Below, piece by piece: positions 8,351 through 17,509 of a stretch of 64,000 nucleotides of DNA. The notes under the pieces were generated by a model. The model saw only the letters and a program-made list of their open reading frames with translations, had not been told where the DNA came from and did not search any database. The translations under genes were made by a program, and so were the position numbers. The stretch comes from Pseudomonas sp. B21-040. Lineage in GTDB: Bacteria; Pseudomonadota; Gammaproteobacteria; Pseudomonadales; Pseudomonadaceae. Numbering within the stretch: position 1 is the first letter of the stretch; every line of letters starts with the position of its first letter. The stretch is from the NCBI RefSeq assembly GCF_024748695.1, contig NZ_CP087176.1, positions 5,325,501 through 5,389,500 of the forward strand, read 5' to 3'.

Positions 8351-9568
8351 TCAGAAAAGCTTCCGGCCCTTGTTCGCAGCAATGCGCATGCGCAAGGCGT
8401 TGAGCTTGATGAAGCCCGCCGCGTCGGCCTGGTTGTAAGCGCCGCCGTCTTCTTCGAAGGTCGCGATGTTGGCATCGAACAACGATTCGTCAGACTTGCG
8501 ACCGGTCACGATCACGTTGCCCTTGTACAGCTTCAGACGAACAACGCCGTTCACGTGGGCCTGAGACGCGTCGATCATCTGTTGCAGCATCAGACGCTCA
8601 GGGCTCCACCAGTAACCGGTGTAGATCAGGCTTGCGTATTTCGGCATCAGCTCGTCTTTGAGGTGAGCCACTTCACGGTCCAGCGTGATCGATTCGATCG
8701 CACGGTGGGCGCGCAGCATGATGGTGCCGCCCGGGGTTTCGTAGCAACCACGGGACTTCATGCCCACGTAACGGTTCTCGACGATGTCGAGACGACCGAT
8801 ACCGTGTTCACCACCGATGCGGTTCAGGGTCGCCAGCACGGTGGCCGGGGTCATTTCGACGCCGTCCAGTGCAACGATGTCGCCGTTACGGTAGGTCAGT
8901 TCCAGGTACTGAGGCTTGTCTGGAGCGTTCTCCGGGGAGACGGTCCATTTCCACATGTCTTCTTCGTGCTCGGTCCAGGTGTCTTCCAGCACGCCGCCTT
9001 CATAGGAGATGTGCAGCAGGTTGGCATCCATCGAGTACGGGGATTTTTTCTTGCCGTGGCGCTCGATCGGGATGTTGTGCTTTTCAGCGTAATCCATCAG
9101 CTTTTCACGCGACAGCAGGTCCCATTCGCGCCACGGAGCGATCACTTTCACGCCTGGCTTCAAGGCGTACGCACCCAGCTCGAAACGAACCTGGTCGTTA
9201 CCCTTGCCGGTGGCGCCATGGGAAATGGCGTCAGCGCCGGTTTCGTTGGCGATTTCGATCAGGCGTTTGGCGATCAACGGGCGAGCGATGGAAGTACCCA
9301 GCAGGTACTCGCCTTCGTAAACGGTGTTGGCGCGGAACATCGGGAAAACGAAATCGCGTACGAATTCTTCGCGCAAGTCGTCGATGTAGATCTCTTTGAC
9401 GCCCATGGCCTGTGCCTTGGCGCGTGCAGGTTCGACCTCTTCGCCCTGACCCAGGTCAGCGGTGAAGGTCACGACTTCACAGTTATAAGTATCCTGCAGC
9501 CACTTGAGGATCACCGAAGTGTCCAGGCCGCCGGAATACGCCAGAACGACCTTGTTTACGTCCGCCAT
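8351..9568 (-). CDS. argG: Argininosuccinate synthase
   Basis: Joins citrulline and aspartate with ATP in arginine synthesis. 405 residues, full length. The N-terminal PP-loop is AYSGGLDTS (residues 10-18), and [15 protein letters not shown] follows near residue 115. The minus-strand ATG at 9568 is the natural start ([14 protein letters not shown]). Placement next to motY and pyrC matches P. aeruginosa. Together with argF at 17917 it provides two steps of the arginine pathway within 10 kb, in separate transcription units. Confidence 0.98.
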   Translation of the reverse strand: MADVNKVVLAYSGGLDTSVILKWLQDTYNCEVVTFTADLGQGEEVEPARAKAQAMGVKEIYIDDLREEFVRDFVFPMFRANTVYEGEYLLGTSIARPLIAKRLIEIANETGADAISHGATGKGNDQVRFELGAYALKPGVKVIAPWREWDLLSREKLMDYAEKHNIPIERHGKKKSPYSMDANLLHISYEGGVLEDTWTEHEEDMWKWTVSPENAPDKPQYLELTYRNGDIVALDGVEMTPATVLATLNRIGGEHGIGRLDIVENRYVGMKSRGCYETPGGTIMLRAHRAIESITLDREVAHLKDELMPKYASLIYTGYWWSPERLMLQQMIDASQAHVNGVVRLKLYKGNVIVTGRKSDESLFDANIATFEEDGGAYNQADAAGFIKLNALRMRIAANKGRKLF

Positions 9569-9697
9569 GCCATCACTCCACGGGGTTCTACGGAAAGCCG
9601 GGAAGTCTACCGCTCAAACGGGACAATTTACAGAGGCGCGACAGCTTATGACGACGAAGCGACAGAATCTGTCGAGAGCGCGACGATGACCGGCAAG

Positions 9698-10603
9698 TCA
9701 GGAAGTGGCCGCTGGCGTGCCTGATGCGATTTGAGGCGCGACTTTATCGGTCGGTGCCACACGCTCCAGACGTACCGCGACCCGGCGATTCTTCGCCCGA
9801 TTGGTGGCACTGGTGTTCGGCGCCACAGGGTAACGCTCGCCGTGGAAGCGCAGGGTGATCTGCGACTCCTGGATACCGTTGGCCTTGAAAAAGTCCATCA
9901 CCGCCAACGCGCGGCGGCGTGAGAGCTCACGGTTGGTCAGGCGATTACCGCTGTTGTCGGAGTGCCCGTCGAGCTCAATGTGATTGACCGACGGATCAGC
10001 CTTCATGAACTCCAGCATCACCTGCAACTTGGCCTTGGCCTGTGGATCAAGATCGATGCTCTCACCCGGGAAGCCGACTTCGGACTGTTTAACCTGTTCG
10101 AAATTCTTTGGCAGCAGGTTCGCCACGCAGCCTTGATAGTCGTTGAATGCCTTGCTGAACTTGACCGGCAACAGACGCACTTCCGACACCCGGCCATCGC
10201 CGGAGGAATGCCGGACTACCGGACTACGGCCATCGATGAGCCCACTGATCAAGCGCCCGGCCTGAGCTTGCGAGCTGTTGAACAGCACGTTGCCGCTGCC
10301 GATCCGCACGGAGCCCAGGTTGATGTCGCCACGCCCTGGTTGCCAGGGTGCCGCAGCCGCCAGCAAGGTCGCCGAACCACCGCCGATCATCGCGTTGTAG
10401 GCTTTCAGACGAAACGTCGCCTGCTCGCCGGCACGGCGAACGAATTCACCCGCCCCGAAATCGGTGATCGGCTGAATCAGGCGACATTCGAACTTGTCCC
10501 CTTCGACCGTCCACTCAATATTCTCCAGACGGGTCTGGAAAGTGAGCGCCATCGCAGGAAGGCTGGCAAACACACTGAGCAAGGCTAAATAACGCTGGCG
10601 CAC
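9698..10603 (-). CDS. motY: Flagellar stator-ring protein MotY
   Basis: Periplasmic protein of the flagellar motor (T-ring type) needed by polar flagella to hold stator units. A C-terminal OmpA-like peptidoglycan-binding domain is present (IELDGHSDNSGN, then NRELSRRRALAVMDFF and NRAKNRRVAVRL). I chose a GTG start at 10603. It has GGAG six bases upstream and gives a clean signal peptide (MRQRYLALLSVFASLPAMA, then LTFQTRLENIEW). Frames starting at 10669 or 10729 would bury this signal. Length is 301 residues. Flanked by argG and pyrC, exactly as motY is in P. aeruginosa. Product certain; start about 75% sure. Confidence 0.92.
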   Translation of the reverse strand: MRQRYLALLSVFASLPAMALTFQTRLENIEWTVEGDKFECRLIQPITDFGAGEFVRRAGEQATFRLKAYNAMIGGGSATLLAAAAPWQPGRGDINLGSVRIGSGNVLFNSSQAQAGRLISGLIDGRSPVVRHSSGDGRVSEVRLLPVKFSKAFNDYQGCVANLLPKNFEQVKQSEVGFPGESIDLDPQAKAKLQVMLEFMKADPSVNHIELDGHSDNSGNRLTNRELSRRRALAVMDFFKANGIQESQITLRFHGERYPVAPNTSATNRAKNRRVAVRLERVAPTDKVAPQIASGTPAATS

Positions 10604-10761
10604 GGGAGGCTCCACTGGCTTCTGCAACAAAAAGACCGACACACGCGTGTTTACGGCTACGTAGTTCATATCGGTACGTTCCTGCAAAACTTGATAGCGA
10701 GTGCCTGCAAGAGTCTTTTCCGGTAGCATTCCCCTGAGTTTGACCCGCCTGGAATCCCCTC

Positions 10762-11808
10762 ATGTCCGACCGCCTGACCCTGCTGCGTCCCGACGACTGG
10801 CACATTCATCTTCGCGATGGTGCCGTGTTGACCAATACCGTTGCGGATGTCGCGCGCACCTTTGGTCGCGCGATCATCATGCCCAACCTGGTACCTCCGG
10901 TGCGCAACGCCGCTGAAGCCGACGGCTATCGCCAGCGGATTCTCGCTGCACGCCCGGCCGGCAGTCGTTTTGAACCGTTGATGGTGCTCTACCTGACCGA
11001 CCGCACCCAGCCCGAAGAAATTCGCGAGGCCAAGGCCAGCGGTTTCGTGTACGCCGCCAAGCTGTACCCGGCCGGCGCGACCACAAATTCGGACTCTGGC
11101 GTCACCAGCATCGACAAGATTTTCCCTGCACTTGAGGCCATGGCCGAAGTCGGGATGCCGTTGCTGATTCACGGCGAAGTCACCCGTGGCGATGTCGACG
11201 TGTTCGACCGCGAAAAAATCTTCATCGATGAGCACATGCGTCGTGTGGTCGAGCGTTTCCCGACGCTCAAAGTGGTGTTCGAACACATCACCACAGCCGA
11301 CGCCGCGCAGTTCGTCAACGAGGCTTCGGCCAACGTCGGCGCAACCATCACCGCGCATCACCTGCTGTACAACCGCAACCACATGCTGGTGGGCGGAATC
11401 CGGCCGCACTTCTATTGCCTGCCGATCCTCAAGCGCAATACGCATCAGGAAGCCCTGCTCGACGCCGCCACCAGCGGCAGCGAAAAGTTCTTCCTCGGCA
11501 CCGACTCGGCGCCACACGCCCAGCACGCCAAAGAAGCCGCTTGCGGTTGCGCCGGTTGCTACACCGCTTTTGCTGCGATCGAGATGTACGCCGAAGCGTT
11601 CGAACAGCGCAATGCGCTGGACAAGCTCGAAGCGTTCGCCAGCCTCAACGGCCCGCGCTTCTATGGCCTGCCAGCGAACACCGACCGCATTACTTTGGTC
11701 CGTGAAGAGTGGACCGCCCCATCCAGCCTGCCATTTGGCGAGCTGACTGTTATCCCGCTGCGCGCCGGTGAAAAACTGCGCTGGCGCCTGCTGGAGGAAC
11801 ACGCGTGA
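10762..11808 (+). CDS. pyrC: Dihydroorotase (class II)
   Basis: Closes carbamoyl-aspartate to dihydroorotate in pyrimidine synthesis. 348 residues. Zinc ligands H14-x-H16 ([10 protein letters not shown]), the carboxylated Lys100 ([14 protein letters not shown]), and the late GTDSAPHA segment with the catalytic Asp are all present. The ATG follows a divergent promoter region shared with motY. The stop overlaps the GTG of rnt by four bases, so rnt is probably translationally coupled. Confidence 0.98.
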   Translation: MSDRLTLLRPDDWHIHLRDGAVLTNTVADVARTFGRAIIMPNLVPPVRNAAEADGYRQRILAARPAGSRFEPLMVLYLTDRTQPEEIREAKASGFVYAAKLYPAGATTNSDSGVTSIDKIFPALEAMAEVGMPLLIHGEVTRGDVDVFDREKIFIDEHMRRVVERFPTLKVVFEHITTADAAQFVNEASANVGATITAHHLLYNRNHMLVGGIRPHFYCLPILKRNTHQEALLDAATSGSEKFFLGTDSAPHAQHAKEAACGCAGCYTAFAAIEMYAEAFEQRNALDKLEAFASLNGPRFYGLPANTDRITLVREEWTAPSSLPFGELTVIPLRAGEKLRWRLLEEHA

Positions 11809-12482
11809 GTGAAGACCATTTCGACGACGAACAGGACGGTCAAGGCGGCGGAGGCGGTCCTCGTCATCCGATGGCAGCCAGATTCCGTGGCTACCTGCCA
11901 GTTGTCGTCGACGTAGAAACCGGTGGTTTCAACTCGGCCACCGATGCCCTGCTGGAAATTGCTGCAACCACCATCGCGATGGATGACAAAGGGTTTGTGT
12001 ACCCCGACCACACTTACTTCTTTCGTGTAGAGCCGTTTGAAGGCGCGAACATCGAAGCCGCCGCGCTGGAGTTCACCGGGATCAAGCTCGATCATCCGCT
12101 GCGCATGGCGGTGAGCGAAGAAGCGGCACTCACCGATATCTTTCGTGGCATCCGCAAGGCCCTGAAAGCCAACAGTTGCAAACGGGCGATTCTGGTTGGG
12201 CACAACAGCAGCTTTGACCTGGGCTTCCTCAACGCAGCGGTCGCACGCCTGGACATGAAACGTAACCCGTTTCATCCATTCTCCAGCTTCGACACCGCCA
12301 CCCTTGCCGGTCTGGCTTACGGTCAAACCGTACTGGCCAAGGCTTGCCAGGCGGCGGATATCGACTTCGACGGTCGTGAGGCTCACTCAGCTCGCTACGA
12401 CACCGAGAAGACGGCCGAGCTGTTCTGCGGCATCGTCAATCGCTGGAAAGAAATGGGCGGCTGGGAAGACTTCAACGACTGA
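11805..12482 (+). CDS. rnt: Ribonuclease T
   Basis: 3'-5' exoribonuclease that trims tRNA and other stable RNA ends. 225 residues. DEDDh exonuclease motifs: DVETGGFN (D and E), the HNSSFDLGF motif (second Asp), and [12 protein letters not shown] (His and final Asp). The start is GTG at 11805 inside the pyrC stop (GTGA overlap); there is no better in-frame ATG. A strong bidirectional terminator follows. Confidence 0.97.
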   Translation: MSEDHFDDEQDGQGGGGGPRHPMAARFRGYLPVVVDVETGGFNSATDALLEIAATTIAMDDKGFVYPDHTYFFRVEPFEGANIEAAALEFTGIKLDHPLRMAVSEEAALTDIFRGIRKALKANSCKRAILVGHNSSFDLGFLNAAVARLDMKRNPFHPFSSFDTATLAGLAYGQTVLAKACQAADIDFDGREAHSARYDTEKTAELFCGIVNRWKEMGGWEDFND

Positions 12483-12508
12483 TCTGTCGTCAGGTTTATC
12501 CCGCGCAT

Positions 12509-12539
12509 AAAAAAACCGGCCTCAAGGGCCGGTTTTTTT
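12509..12539. terminator. Bidirectional terminator between rnt and peroxiredoxin gene
   Basis: ACCGGCC and GGCCGGT form a stem around TCAAG with runs of A before and T after. It works for rnt on the plus strand and for the peroxiredoxin gene on the minus strand. Confidence 0.92.
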
Positions 12540-12555
12540 ATGCCTCGAACCTGCC

Positions 12556-13158
12556 TTACAGCGCAGCAGCGTTCTCGGTCAGGTAAGCCGCAACGCCTTC
12601 GGTCGAAGCGGTCATGCCTTTGTCGCCTTTTTTCCAGTTGGCAGGGCAAACTTCGCCGTGCTCTTCGTGGAATTGCAGAGCGTCGACCAGACGGACCAGC
12701 TCTTCGATGTTACGGCCCAGCGGCAGGTCGTTGATGATCTGCGAACGGACAACGCCTTTGTCGTCGATCAGGAACGCGCCACGGAAAGCCACGCCGCCTT
12801 CGGACTCAACGTCGTAGGCCTTGGCGATCTCGTGCTTGATGTCGGCAGCCATGGTGTAACGAACTTCGCCGATACCACCGTTGTTTACCGGGGTGTTACG
12901 CCAGGCGTTGTGGGTGAAGTGCGAGTCGATGGACACGGCGATCACTTCAACGTTGCGGGACTTGAAGTCAGCCATGCGGTTGTCCAGAGCGATCAGCTCG
13001 GACGGGCAAACGAAGGTGAAGTCCAGTGGGTAGAAGAACACCAGGCCGTATTTGCCTTTGATGGCCGACGACAGGGTGAAGCTGTCTACGATTTCGCCAT
13101 TGCCGAGGACGGCTGGAACGGTGAAGTCAGGGGCTTGTTTGCCTACGAGTACGCTCAT
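12556..13158 (-). CDS. Typical 2-Cys peroxiredoxin (AhpC/Prx family)
   Basis: Thiol peroxidase that reduces H2O2 and organic peroxides. 200 residues. Peroxidatic Cys51 is in DFTFVCPSEL; resolving Cys171 is in HGEVCPANWKKGD. It lies between rnt and bfd, where P. aeruginosa also has a peroxiredoxin gene (PA3529). It could be called ahpC-like, but no ahpF is adjacent, so the reductant is not shown here. The neighbourhood with bfd/bfrB fits defence against iron-driven oxidation. Confidence 0.95.
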   Translation of the reverse strand: MSVLVGKQAPDFTVPAVLGNGEIVDSFTLSSAIKGKYGLVFFYPLDFTFVCPSELIALDNRMADFKSRNVEVIAVSIDSHFTHNAWRNTPVNNGGIGEVRYTMAADIKHEIAKAYDVESEGGVAFRGAFLIDDKGVVRSQIINDLPLGRNIEELVRLVDALQFHEEHGEVCPANWKKGDKGMTASTEGVAAYLTENAAAL

Positions 13159-13470
13159 TGGATATCTCCTGGTCTATTAACGTGAAGAACTGGATTCGCA
13201 TCAGCCTGCCACCCTCAGGCGACAGCCCTGTGACACGATCCCCTTCGCAAGGACCGCACATCATACACGGCGTATTTGAGCTGTCCTCAACGGATTTTGC
13301 AGGAGCGTCCAATTTCCCGTCATGTCAGTGACTGGCAGATTGCCAGGCAAAAACCGTTCGTCGGTCACGTGCGCTTATAACGTGAAGCTTTCAGAAAGCA
13401 CTTTGACAATCATTCTCGTTAACATTAAGATCCATCGCAATTGAGTCACAACCAACGACGGTTTTCACTT
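13159..13470. other. 312-bp divergent intergenic region, peroxiredoxin/bfd
   Basis: Holds the promoter of the peroxiredoxin gene on the minus strand and the bfd promoter with Fur-like site at 13403-13431. I see no gene in it. Confidence 0.6.
13403..13431 (+). promoter_or_regulatory. Sigma-70 promoter of bfd with an overlapping Fur-box-like sequence
   Basis: TTGACA (13403-13408), a 17-base spacer and TAAGAT (13426-13431) form a near-consensus promoter 40 bp before bfd. The spacer AATCATTCTCGTTAACATT resembles a Fur box. Iron-repressed bfd expression is known in P. aeruginosa, which supports the inference that Fur blocks this promoter when iron is plentiful. Confidence 0.65.
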
Positions 13471-13689
13471 ATGTATGTCTGCCTCTGCACTGGCGTCACC
13501 GACGGTCAAATCCGCGATGCAATCTATGAGGGTTGCTGCAGCTACAAAGAAGTCCGTCAGGCCACCGGCGTTGCCAGCCAATGCGGCAAATGCGCCTGCC
13601 TTGCAAAGGAAGTGGTGCGTGAAACCCTGACCAAATTGCAATCGGCCCAGGCAGCCATTCCTTTCCCTGTCGAATTTACTGCCGCGTAA
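13471..13689 (+). CDS. bfd: Bacterioferritin-associated ferredoxin
   Basis: 72-residue [2Fe-2S] protein that docks on bacterioferritin and passes electrons to the haem so that stored ferric iron is released as ferrous iron. The cluster ligands are C4, C6, C38 and C41 (MYVCLC ... SQCGKC), the diagnostic Bfd spacing. The ATG at 13471 gives the conserved MYVCLC start; the TTG ten codons earlier is not needed. Its partner bfrB lies 199 bp downstream behind its own terminator-separated leader. Confidence 0.97.
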   Translation: MYVCLCTGVTDGQIRDAIYEGCCSYKEVRQATGVASQCGKCACLAKEVVRETLTKLQSAQAAIPFPVEFTAA

Positions 13690-13705
13690 ATACCCCATTT
13701 CAAAG

Positions 13706-13730
13706 AACCGGACTTAAAGTCCGGTTTTTT
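13706..13730 (+). terminator. Terminator after bfd
   Basis: AACCGGACT and AGTCCGGTT form a stem followed by T residues. It separates bfd from bfrB, so the two can be regulated in opposite directions by iron. Confidence 0.88.
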
Positions 13731-13888
13731 TATGCCTGAAAATCAACCGCTTACGCTCTAGACGCGGAACACAAACATTCTTATTCCGATTAATTTTCAT
13801 ATAAGTTTCAATAACTTAGGTTTGACACTCTTACATGCGCGGCTCAAACTCCTGCTTTATAGACAGCTACTTAGGGCAGGATCCCATC

Positions 13889-14365
13889 ATGAAAGGCGAC
13901 GTTACAGTCATCCAGCATCTCAACAAAATTCTTGCCAATGAGCTGGTCGCAATCAATCAATACTTTTTGCATGCACGCATGTACGAAGATTGGGGCCTGA
14001 ACAAGCTGGGCAAGCACGAGTACCACGAATCCATCGACGAGATGAAGCACGCGGACAAGCTGATCAAGCGCATCCTGTTCCTTGAAGGCCTGCCGAACGT
14101 CCAGGACTTGGGCAAGCTGCACATCGGCGAGCACACCAAGGAAATGCTTGAGTGTGACCTGCGTATTGAACGCATCGGCCATGCCGACCTGAAAGTCGCT
14201 ATCGCTCATTGCGAAACCGTTGGCGACTTCGGTAGCCGCGAACTGCTCGAAGACATTCTTGAATCCGAAGAAGAACATATCGACTGGCTGGAAACCCAAT
14301 TGGGCCTGATCGATAAAGTCGGTCTTGAGAACTATCTGCAATCGCAGATGGGCGAAGACGAGTAA
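13889..14365 (+). CDS. bfrB: Bacterioferritin (haem-binding ferritin)
   Basis: 158-residue subunit of the 24-mer iron-storage shell. Ferroxidase ligands E18, E51 and H54, with E and H in [13 protein letters not shown] near the C-terminus; Met52 is the haem-axial ligand. The start [15 protein letters not shown] corresponds to P. aeruginosa BfrB ([15 protein letters not shown]). The frame is open 18 codons further upstream but without family similarity. Linked to bfd as in P. aeruginosa. Confidence 0.95.
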   Translation: MKGDVTVIQHLNKILANELVAINQYFLHARMYEDWGLNKLGKHEYHESIDEMKHADKLIKRILFLEGLPNVQDLGKLHIGEHTKEMLECDLRIERIGHADLKVAIAHCETVGDFGSRELLEDILESEEEHIDWLETQLGLIDKVGLENYLQSQMGEDE

Positions 14366-14392
14366 GTTAGCGCCCGTTTAACGCGAGACAAT

Positions 14393-14430
14393 AAAAAGCC
14401 CCGCACTCTTTTATAGAGGCGGGGCTTTTT
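14393..14430. terminator. Terminator after bfrB
   Basis: AAAAAGCCCCGC pairs with GCGGGGCTTTTT, with a second small stem (CTCT/AGAG) in the loop. Strong and bidirectional in form. Confidence 0.9.
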
Positions 14431-14437
14431 TATGCCC

Positions 14438-14527
14438 TGTAGGAGCATGGCTTGCCAGCGATGAACGATGACGCGGTGTTCTTGCTAAACCGCGGCGCCT
14501 GTATCGCGAGCAAGCTCGGCTCCTACA
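14438..14527. repeat. REP doublet (REPIN type) between bfrB and grxD
   Basis: TGTAGGAGC...GGCTTGCC at the left and an inverted CGCGAGCAAGC..GGCTCCTACA at the right, about 90 bp. This is the form of the dispersed REP doublets common in the P. fluorescens group. Confidence 0.8.
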
Positions 14528-14536
14528 AAGAGCGGA

Positions 14537-14878
14537 TCAAGCTTCGGTCTTGTTGGCAGCGGCCGCTTCAACAGCGGCTTTGATCGTGGTCTGCAACGAA
14601 CCGTCAGCAGCCATTTCAGTCATGATGTCGCTACCGCCGACCAGCTCACCACCGACCCACAGTTGCGGGAAGGTTGGCCAGTTGGCGTATTTTGGCAGGT
14701 TGGCGCGGATTTCCGGGTTCTGCAGGATATCCACGTACGCAAACTTTTCGCCACATGCCATCACGGCCTGTGCGGCTTTCGCGGAGAAGCCACACTGCGG
14801 GGCATTCGGCGAACCTTTCATGTAAAGCAGAATGGTGTTGTTAGCAATCTGCTCTTTAATCGTTTCGATGATATCCAT
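14537..14878 (-). CDS. grxD: Monothiol glutaredoxin (Grx4 type)
   Basis: 113 residues. The CGFS active site has Cys29 (SPNAPQCGFSAKAAQ), and the family WPTFPQLWVGGELVGGSDI segment follows. Monothiol Grx4 proteins bind [2Fe-2S] with glutathione and deliver clusters or sense iron rather than reducing disulfides. Position beside bfd/bfrB matches P. aeruginosa and fits an iron-homeostasis neighbourhood. A REP doublet sits between it and bfrB. Confidence 0.96.
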   Translation of the reverse strand: MDIIETIKEQIANNTILLYMKGSPNAPQCGFSAKAAQAVMACGEKFAYVDILQNPEIRANLPKYANWPTFPQLWVGGELVGGSDIMTEMAADGSLQTTIKAAVEAAAANKTEA

Positions 14879-14975
14879 GGAGCACCTCGGCTGAACTTTC
14901 CGACTCAGAGGTCGGCACGGTGGCGCATTGTAACGGAAACCCGAGCGCCATGCTCGGCCTCCCCGACAGACACGA

Positions 14976-17084
14976 TCACGCCGCTGCCACTGTCACCGGT
15001 ACGCCGTTCAACGCCGCATTCCCCGACAGCTCGTCGAGCTGACACTCGTCAGTCAGATCGTTGGCGCTGGAACCCGGTTGACCGCTGGCGATCGTCATCT
15101 GCACACCCGGCCGTGCGTGGCCCCAGCCGTGAGGCAGGCTGACCACGCCTTTCATCATGTCCAGGCTGGCGACCACTTCCACTTCGATCATGCCGACTCG
15201 CGAGCTGACTCGCACGCGCTGCCCGTCATTGAGCCCACGACTGGCCAGGTCGTCCGGGTGCATCAGCAATTGATGCCGCGGCTTGCCCTTCACCAATCGG
15301 TGATAGTTGTGCATCCAGGAGTTGTTGCTGCGCACATGACGGCGGCCAATCATCAGCAATTCATCGGCTGCCGGTGCTTGCAGCGCGGCGAAACGTGCCA
15401 GGTCGGCAAGAATCGGTGCCGGAGCTGCCTGCACATGCTGATTGGCGGTTTTCAGGCGCGGCGCCAGGTTGGACTTCAGCGCGCCCAAATCCACCCCATG
15501 CGGATGATCGAACAAGGTTGCCAGTGACAGTTTCTGTGCCGAAGCATCGCCATACAGCCCCATGCGCAATCCACGGTCGATCATTTGCGCAGGCGCGATG
15601 GTCGGTTTCAGTTCCTTGCCGGTCCTGGCGGCAAATGCCTTGGCCAGACCGACAAAGATCTCCCAGTCATGCAGGGCACCTTCGGGCTTGGCCAGAATCG
15701 CGCGATTGAAGCGTGTCACGTTGCGCACCGCGAACATGTTGAACGTTGTGTCGTAGTGATCGTTTTCCAGGGCAGACGTCGACGGCAGGATCAGGTCGGC
15801 ATAGCGCGTGGTTTCGTTGATGTACAAGTCGACGCTGACCATGAACTCCAGACCGTCCAGCGCCTGCTCCAGTTGCCGGCCATTGGGCGTGGACAACACC
15901 GGATTACCGGCGACCGTGATGAGCGCACGCACCTGCCCTTCCCCTTCGGTGAGCATTTCTTCGGCGAGCGCCGACACCGGCAACTCACCGGCGTACTCTG
16001 GACGACCGGACACGCGGCTCTGCCATTGATTGAAGTGCCCGCCCGAGGTGGAGGCCACCAAGTCCACCGCCGGTTCGGTGCACAGTGCGCCACCGACCCG
16101 GTCAAGGTTGCCGGTGACCAGATTGATCAATTGCACCAGCCAATGGCACAGCGTACCGAACGCTTGCGTCGAGACGCCCATGCGGCCATAGCAAACCGCA
16201 GTCTTCGCCGCCGCAAAATCCCGCGCCAGTTGGCGAATCATTTCTGCCGGCACCGCGCACAGCGGGCTCATGGCTTCGGCGGTGAAGCTGGCGATGGCCT
16301 GACGCACGTCTTCCAGACCATCCACCGGCAAATGGCTGTCGCGGGTCAGCTGTTCAGTAAACAAGGTATTGAGCAGCCCGAACAACAAGGCCGCATCGCC
16401 ACCGGGACGCACAAACAAATGTTGATCGGCCATCGCTGCCGTTTCGCTACGACGCGGATCGACCACCACCACTTTGCCGCCCCGCGCCTGAATCGCCTTC
16501 AGGCGTTTTTCCACATCCGGCACGGTCATGATGCTGCCATTGGAGGCCAGCGGGTTGCCACCCAGGATCAGCATGAAATCGGTGTGATCGATGTCCGGGA
16601 TGGGCAACAGCAATCCATGGCCGTACATCAAATGGCTGGTCAGGTGATGCGGCAACTGGTCGACCGAGGTCGCGGAAAACCGGTTGCGGGTCTTCAGCAG
16701 GCCAAGGAAATAATTGCTATGAGTCATCAACCCGTAGTTATGCACGCTGGGATTGCCTTGATACACCGCCACCGCATTCTGCCCGTGCCGCTCCTGAATC
16801 ACCGCCAGGCGTTCGGCTACGAGATTGAAGGCGTCTTCCCACGCGATAGGCTGCCATTCGCTGCCCACACGCAGCATCGGCTGACGCAGACGGTCCGGAT
16901 CATTCTGTATGTCTTGCAGCGCCACTGCTTTGGGACAGATATGCCCACGGCTGAACGTATCTTGCGGGTCACCCTTGATCGAGGTGATTTGCACGCCGCC
17001 ACCTTCAACCTCAGAGGTTTCGATGGTCAGGCCGCAGATGGCTTCACACAGGTGGCACGCACGGTGATGGAGAGTCTTGGTCAT
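14976..17084 (-). CDS. Molybdopterin-dependent oxidoreductase, DMSO-reductase/formate-dehydrogenase superfamily
   Basis: 702 residues. The N-terminal [4Fe-4S] motif is C10-x2-C13-x3-C17 plus C50 (GHICPKA). The molybdopterin domain follows (VYQGNPSVHNYG, LGGNPLASNGS, VVDPRRSETA), and a C-terminal molydopterin-dinucleotide domain (LMHPDDLASRGLNDGQRVRV). In the region where formate dehydrogenases have the Mo-ligand Cys/Sec, this protein reads SVDQLPHHLTSHLMYGH, so there is no Cys or Sec ligand. No electron-transfer or membrane subunit is encoded next to it and no Tat signal is seen, so it is probably a cytoplasmic single-subunit enzyme. The substrate cannot be told from sequence. Confidence 0.9.
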   Translation of the reverse strand: MTKTLHHRACHLCEAICGLTIETSEVEGGGVQITSIKGDPQDTFSRGHICPKAVALQDIQNDPDRLRQPMLRVGSEWQPIAWEDAFNLVAERLAVIQERHGQNAVAVYQGNPSVHNYGLMTHSNYFLGLLKTRNRFSATSVDQLPHHLTSHLMYGHGLLLPIPDIDHTDFMLILGGNPLASNGSIMTVPDVEKRLKAIQARGGKVVVVDPRRSETAAMADQHLFVRPGGDAALLFGLLNTLFTEQLTRDSHLPVDGLEDVRQAIASFTAEAMSPLCAVPAEMIRQLARDFAAAKTAVCYGRMGVSTQAFGTLCHWLVQLINLVTGNLDRVGGALCTEPAVDLVASTSGGHFNQWQSRVSGRPEYAGELPVSALAEEMLTEGEGQVRALITVAGNPVLSTPNGRQLEQALDGLEFMVSVDLYINETTRYADLILPSTSALENDHYDTTFNMFAVRNVTRFNRAILAKPEGALHDWEIFVGLAKAFAARTGKELKPTIAPAQMIDRGLRMGLYGDASAQKLSLATLFDHPHGVDLGALKSNLAPRLKTANQHVQAAPAPILADLARFAALQAPAADELLMIGRRHVRSNNSWMHNYHRLVKGKPRHQLLMHPDDLASRGLNDGQRVRVSSRVGMIEVEVVASLDMMKGVVSLPHGWGHARPGVQMTIASGQPGSSANDLTDECQLDELSGNAALNGVPVTVAAA

Positions 17085-17218
17085 GGCCAGTCTCTGTCTT
17101 GTTCTGGGCGGGCAATAGCGGCCGCGGGAACAAAACTATGGCGCCAGACCCGCGACTGCGCCAGCGACGTTCGTCTTGTGAATCGCCGACTATCAGGCCA
17201 GCCGATGACTGCTGCTGA

Positions 17219-17509
17219 TTAACTCGACGGCAGCCTGGGCGGGGGCTGCAGCTGGATTTCCTGAAGGGTTTCAATCTGTTCCTGGGAGACATAGACGCCC
17301 GTGAGCTCGCCAATCAGTCGCCAATGTTCATCGAGCCCCGAGCTGATGGTTGCCATGCGGTCGATCATCCGTCGTCCGGCGGCCCGCGTGACTTCGTCTT
17401 CGCTGCGCAACAGTTCGAAAGACATGGACGTCATGGACGCGGTCAGGTGAGTCAGTGAGCGGGCGGTGAGGCCGAGTAATTCCATCAACTGCTGTTCTTT
17501 CGATTCCAT
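17219..17509 (-). CDS. Conserved hypothetical protein, helical
   Basis: 96 residues, MESKEQQLMELLGLTARSL onward. Largely helical, with no signal peptide or membrane helix, ending in a Pro-rich tail (LQPPPRLPSS). Codon use resembles the neighbours. It lies 134 bp upstream of the molybdopterin oxidoreductase on the same strand and could share its transcript. I recognise no domain. Confidence 0.72.
   Translation of the reverse strand: MESKEQQLMELLGLTARSLTHLTASMTSMSFELLRSEDEVTRAAGRRMIDRMATISSGLDEHWRLIGELTGVYVSQEQIETLQEIQLQPPPRLPSS

Noticed and set aside
8555..9724. 389-codon plus-strand frame
   Set aside because: Antisense to argG; no ribosome site and no protein similarity.
15585..17222. 545-codon frame on the plus strand
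   Set aside because: Antisense to the molybdopterin oxidoreductase gene; translation is His/Gln/Arg-rich with no domain.
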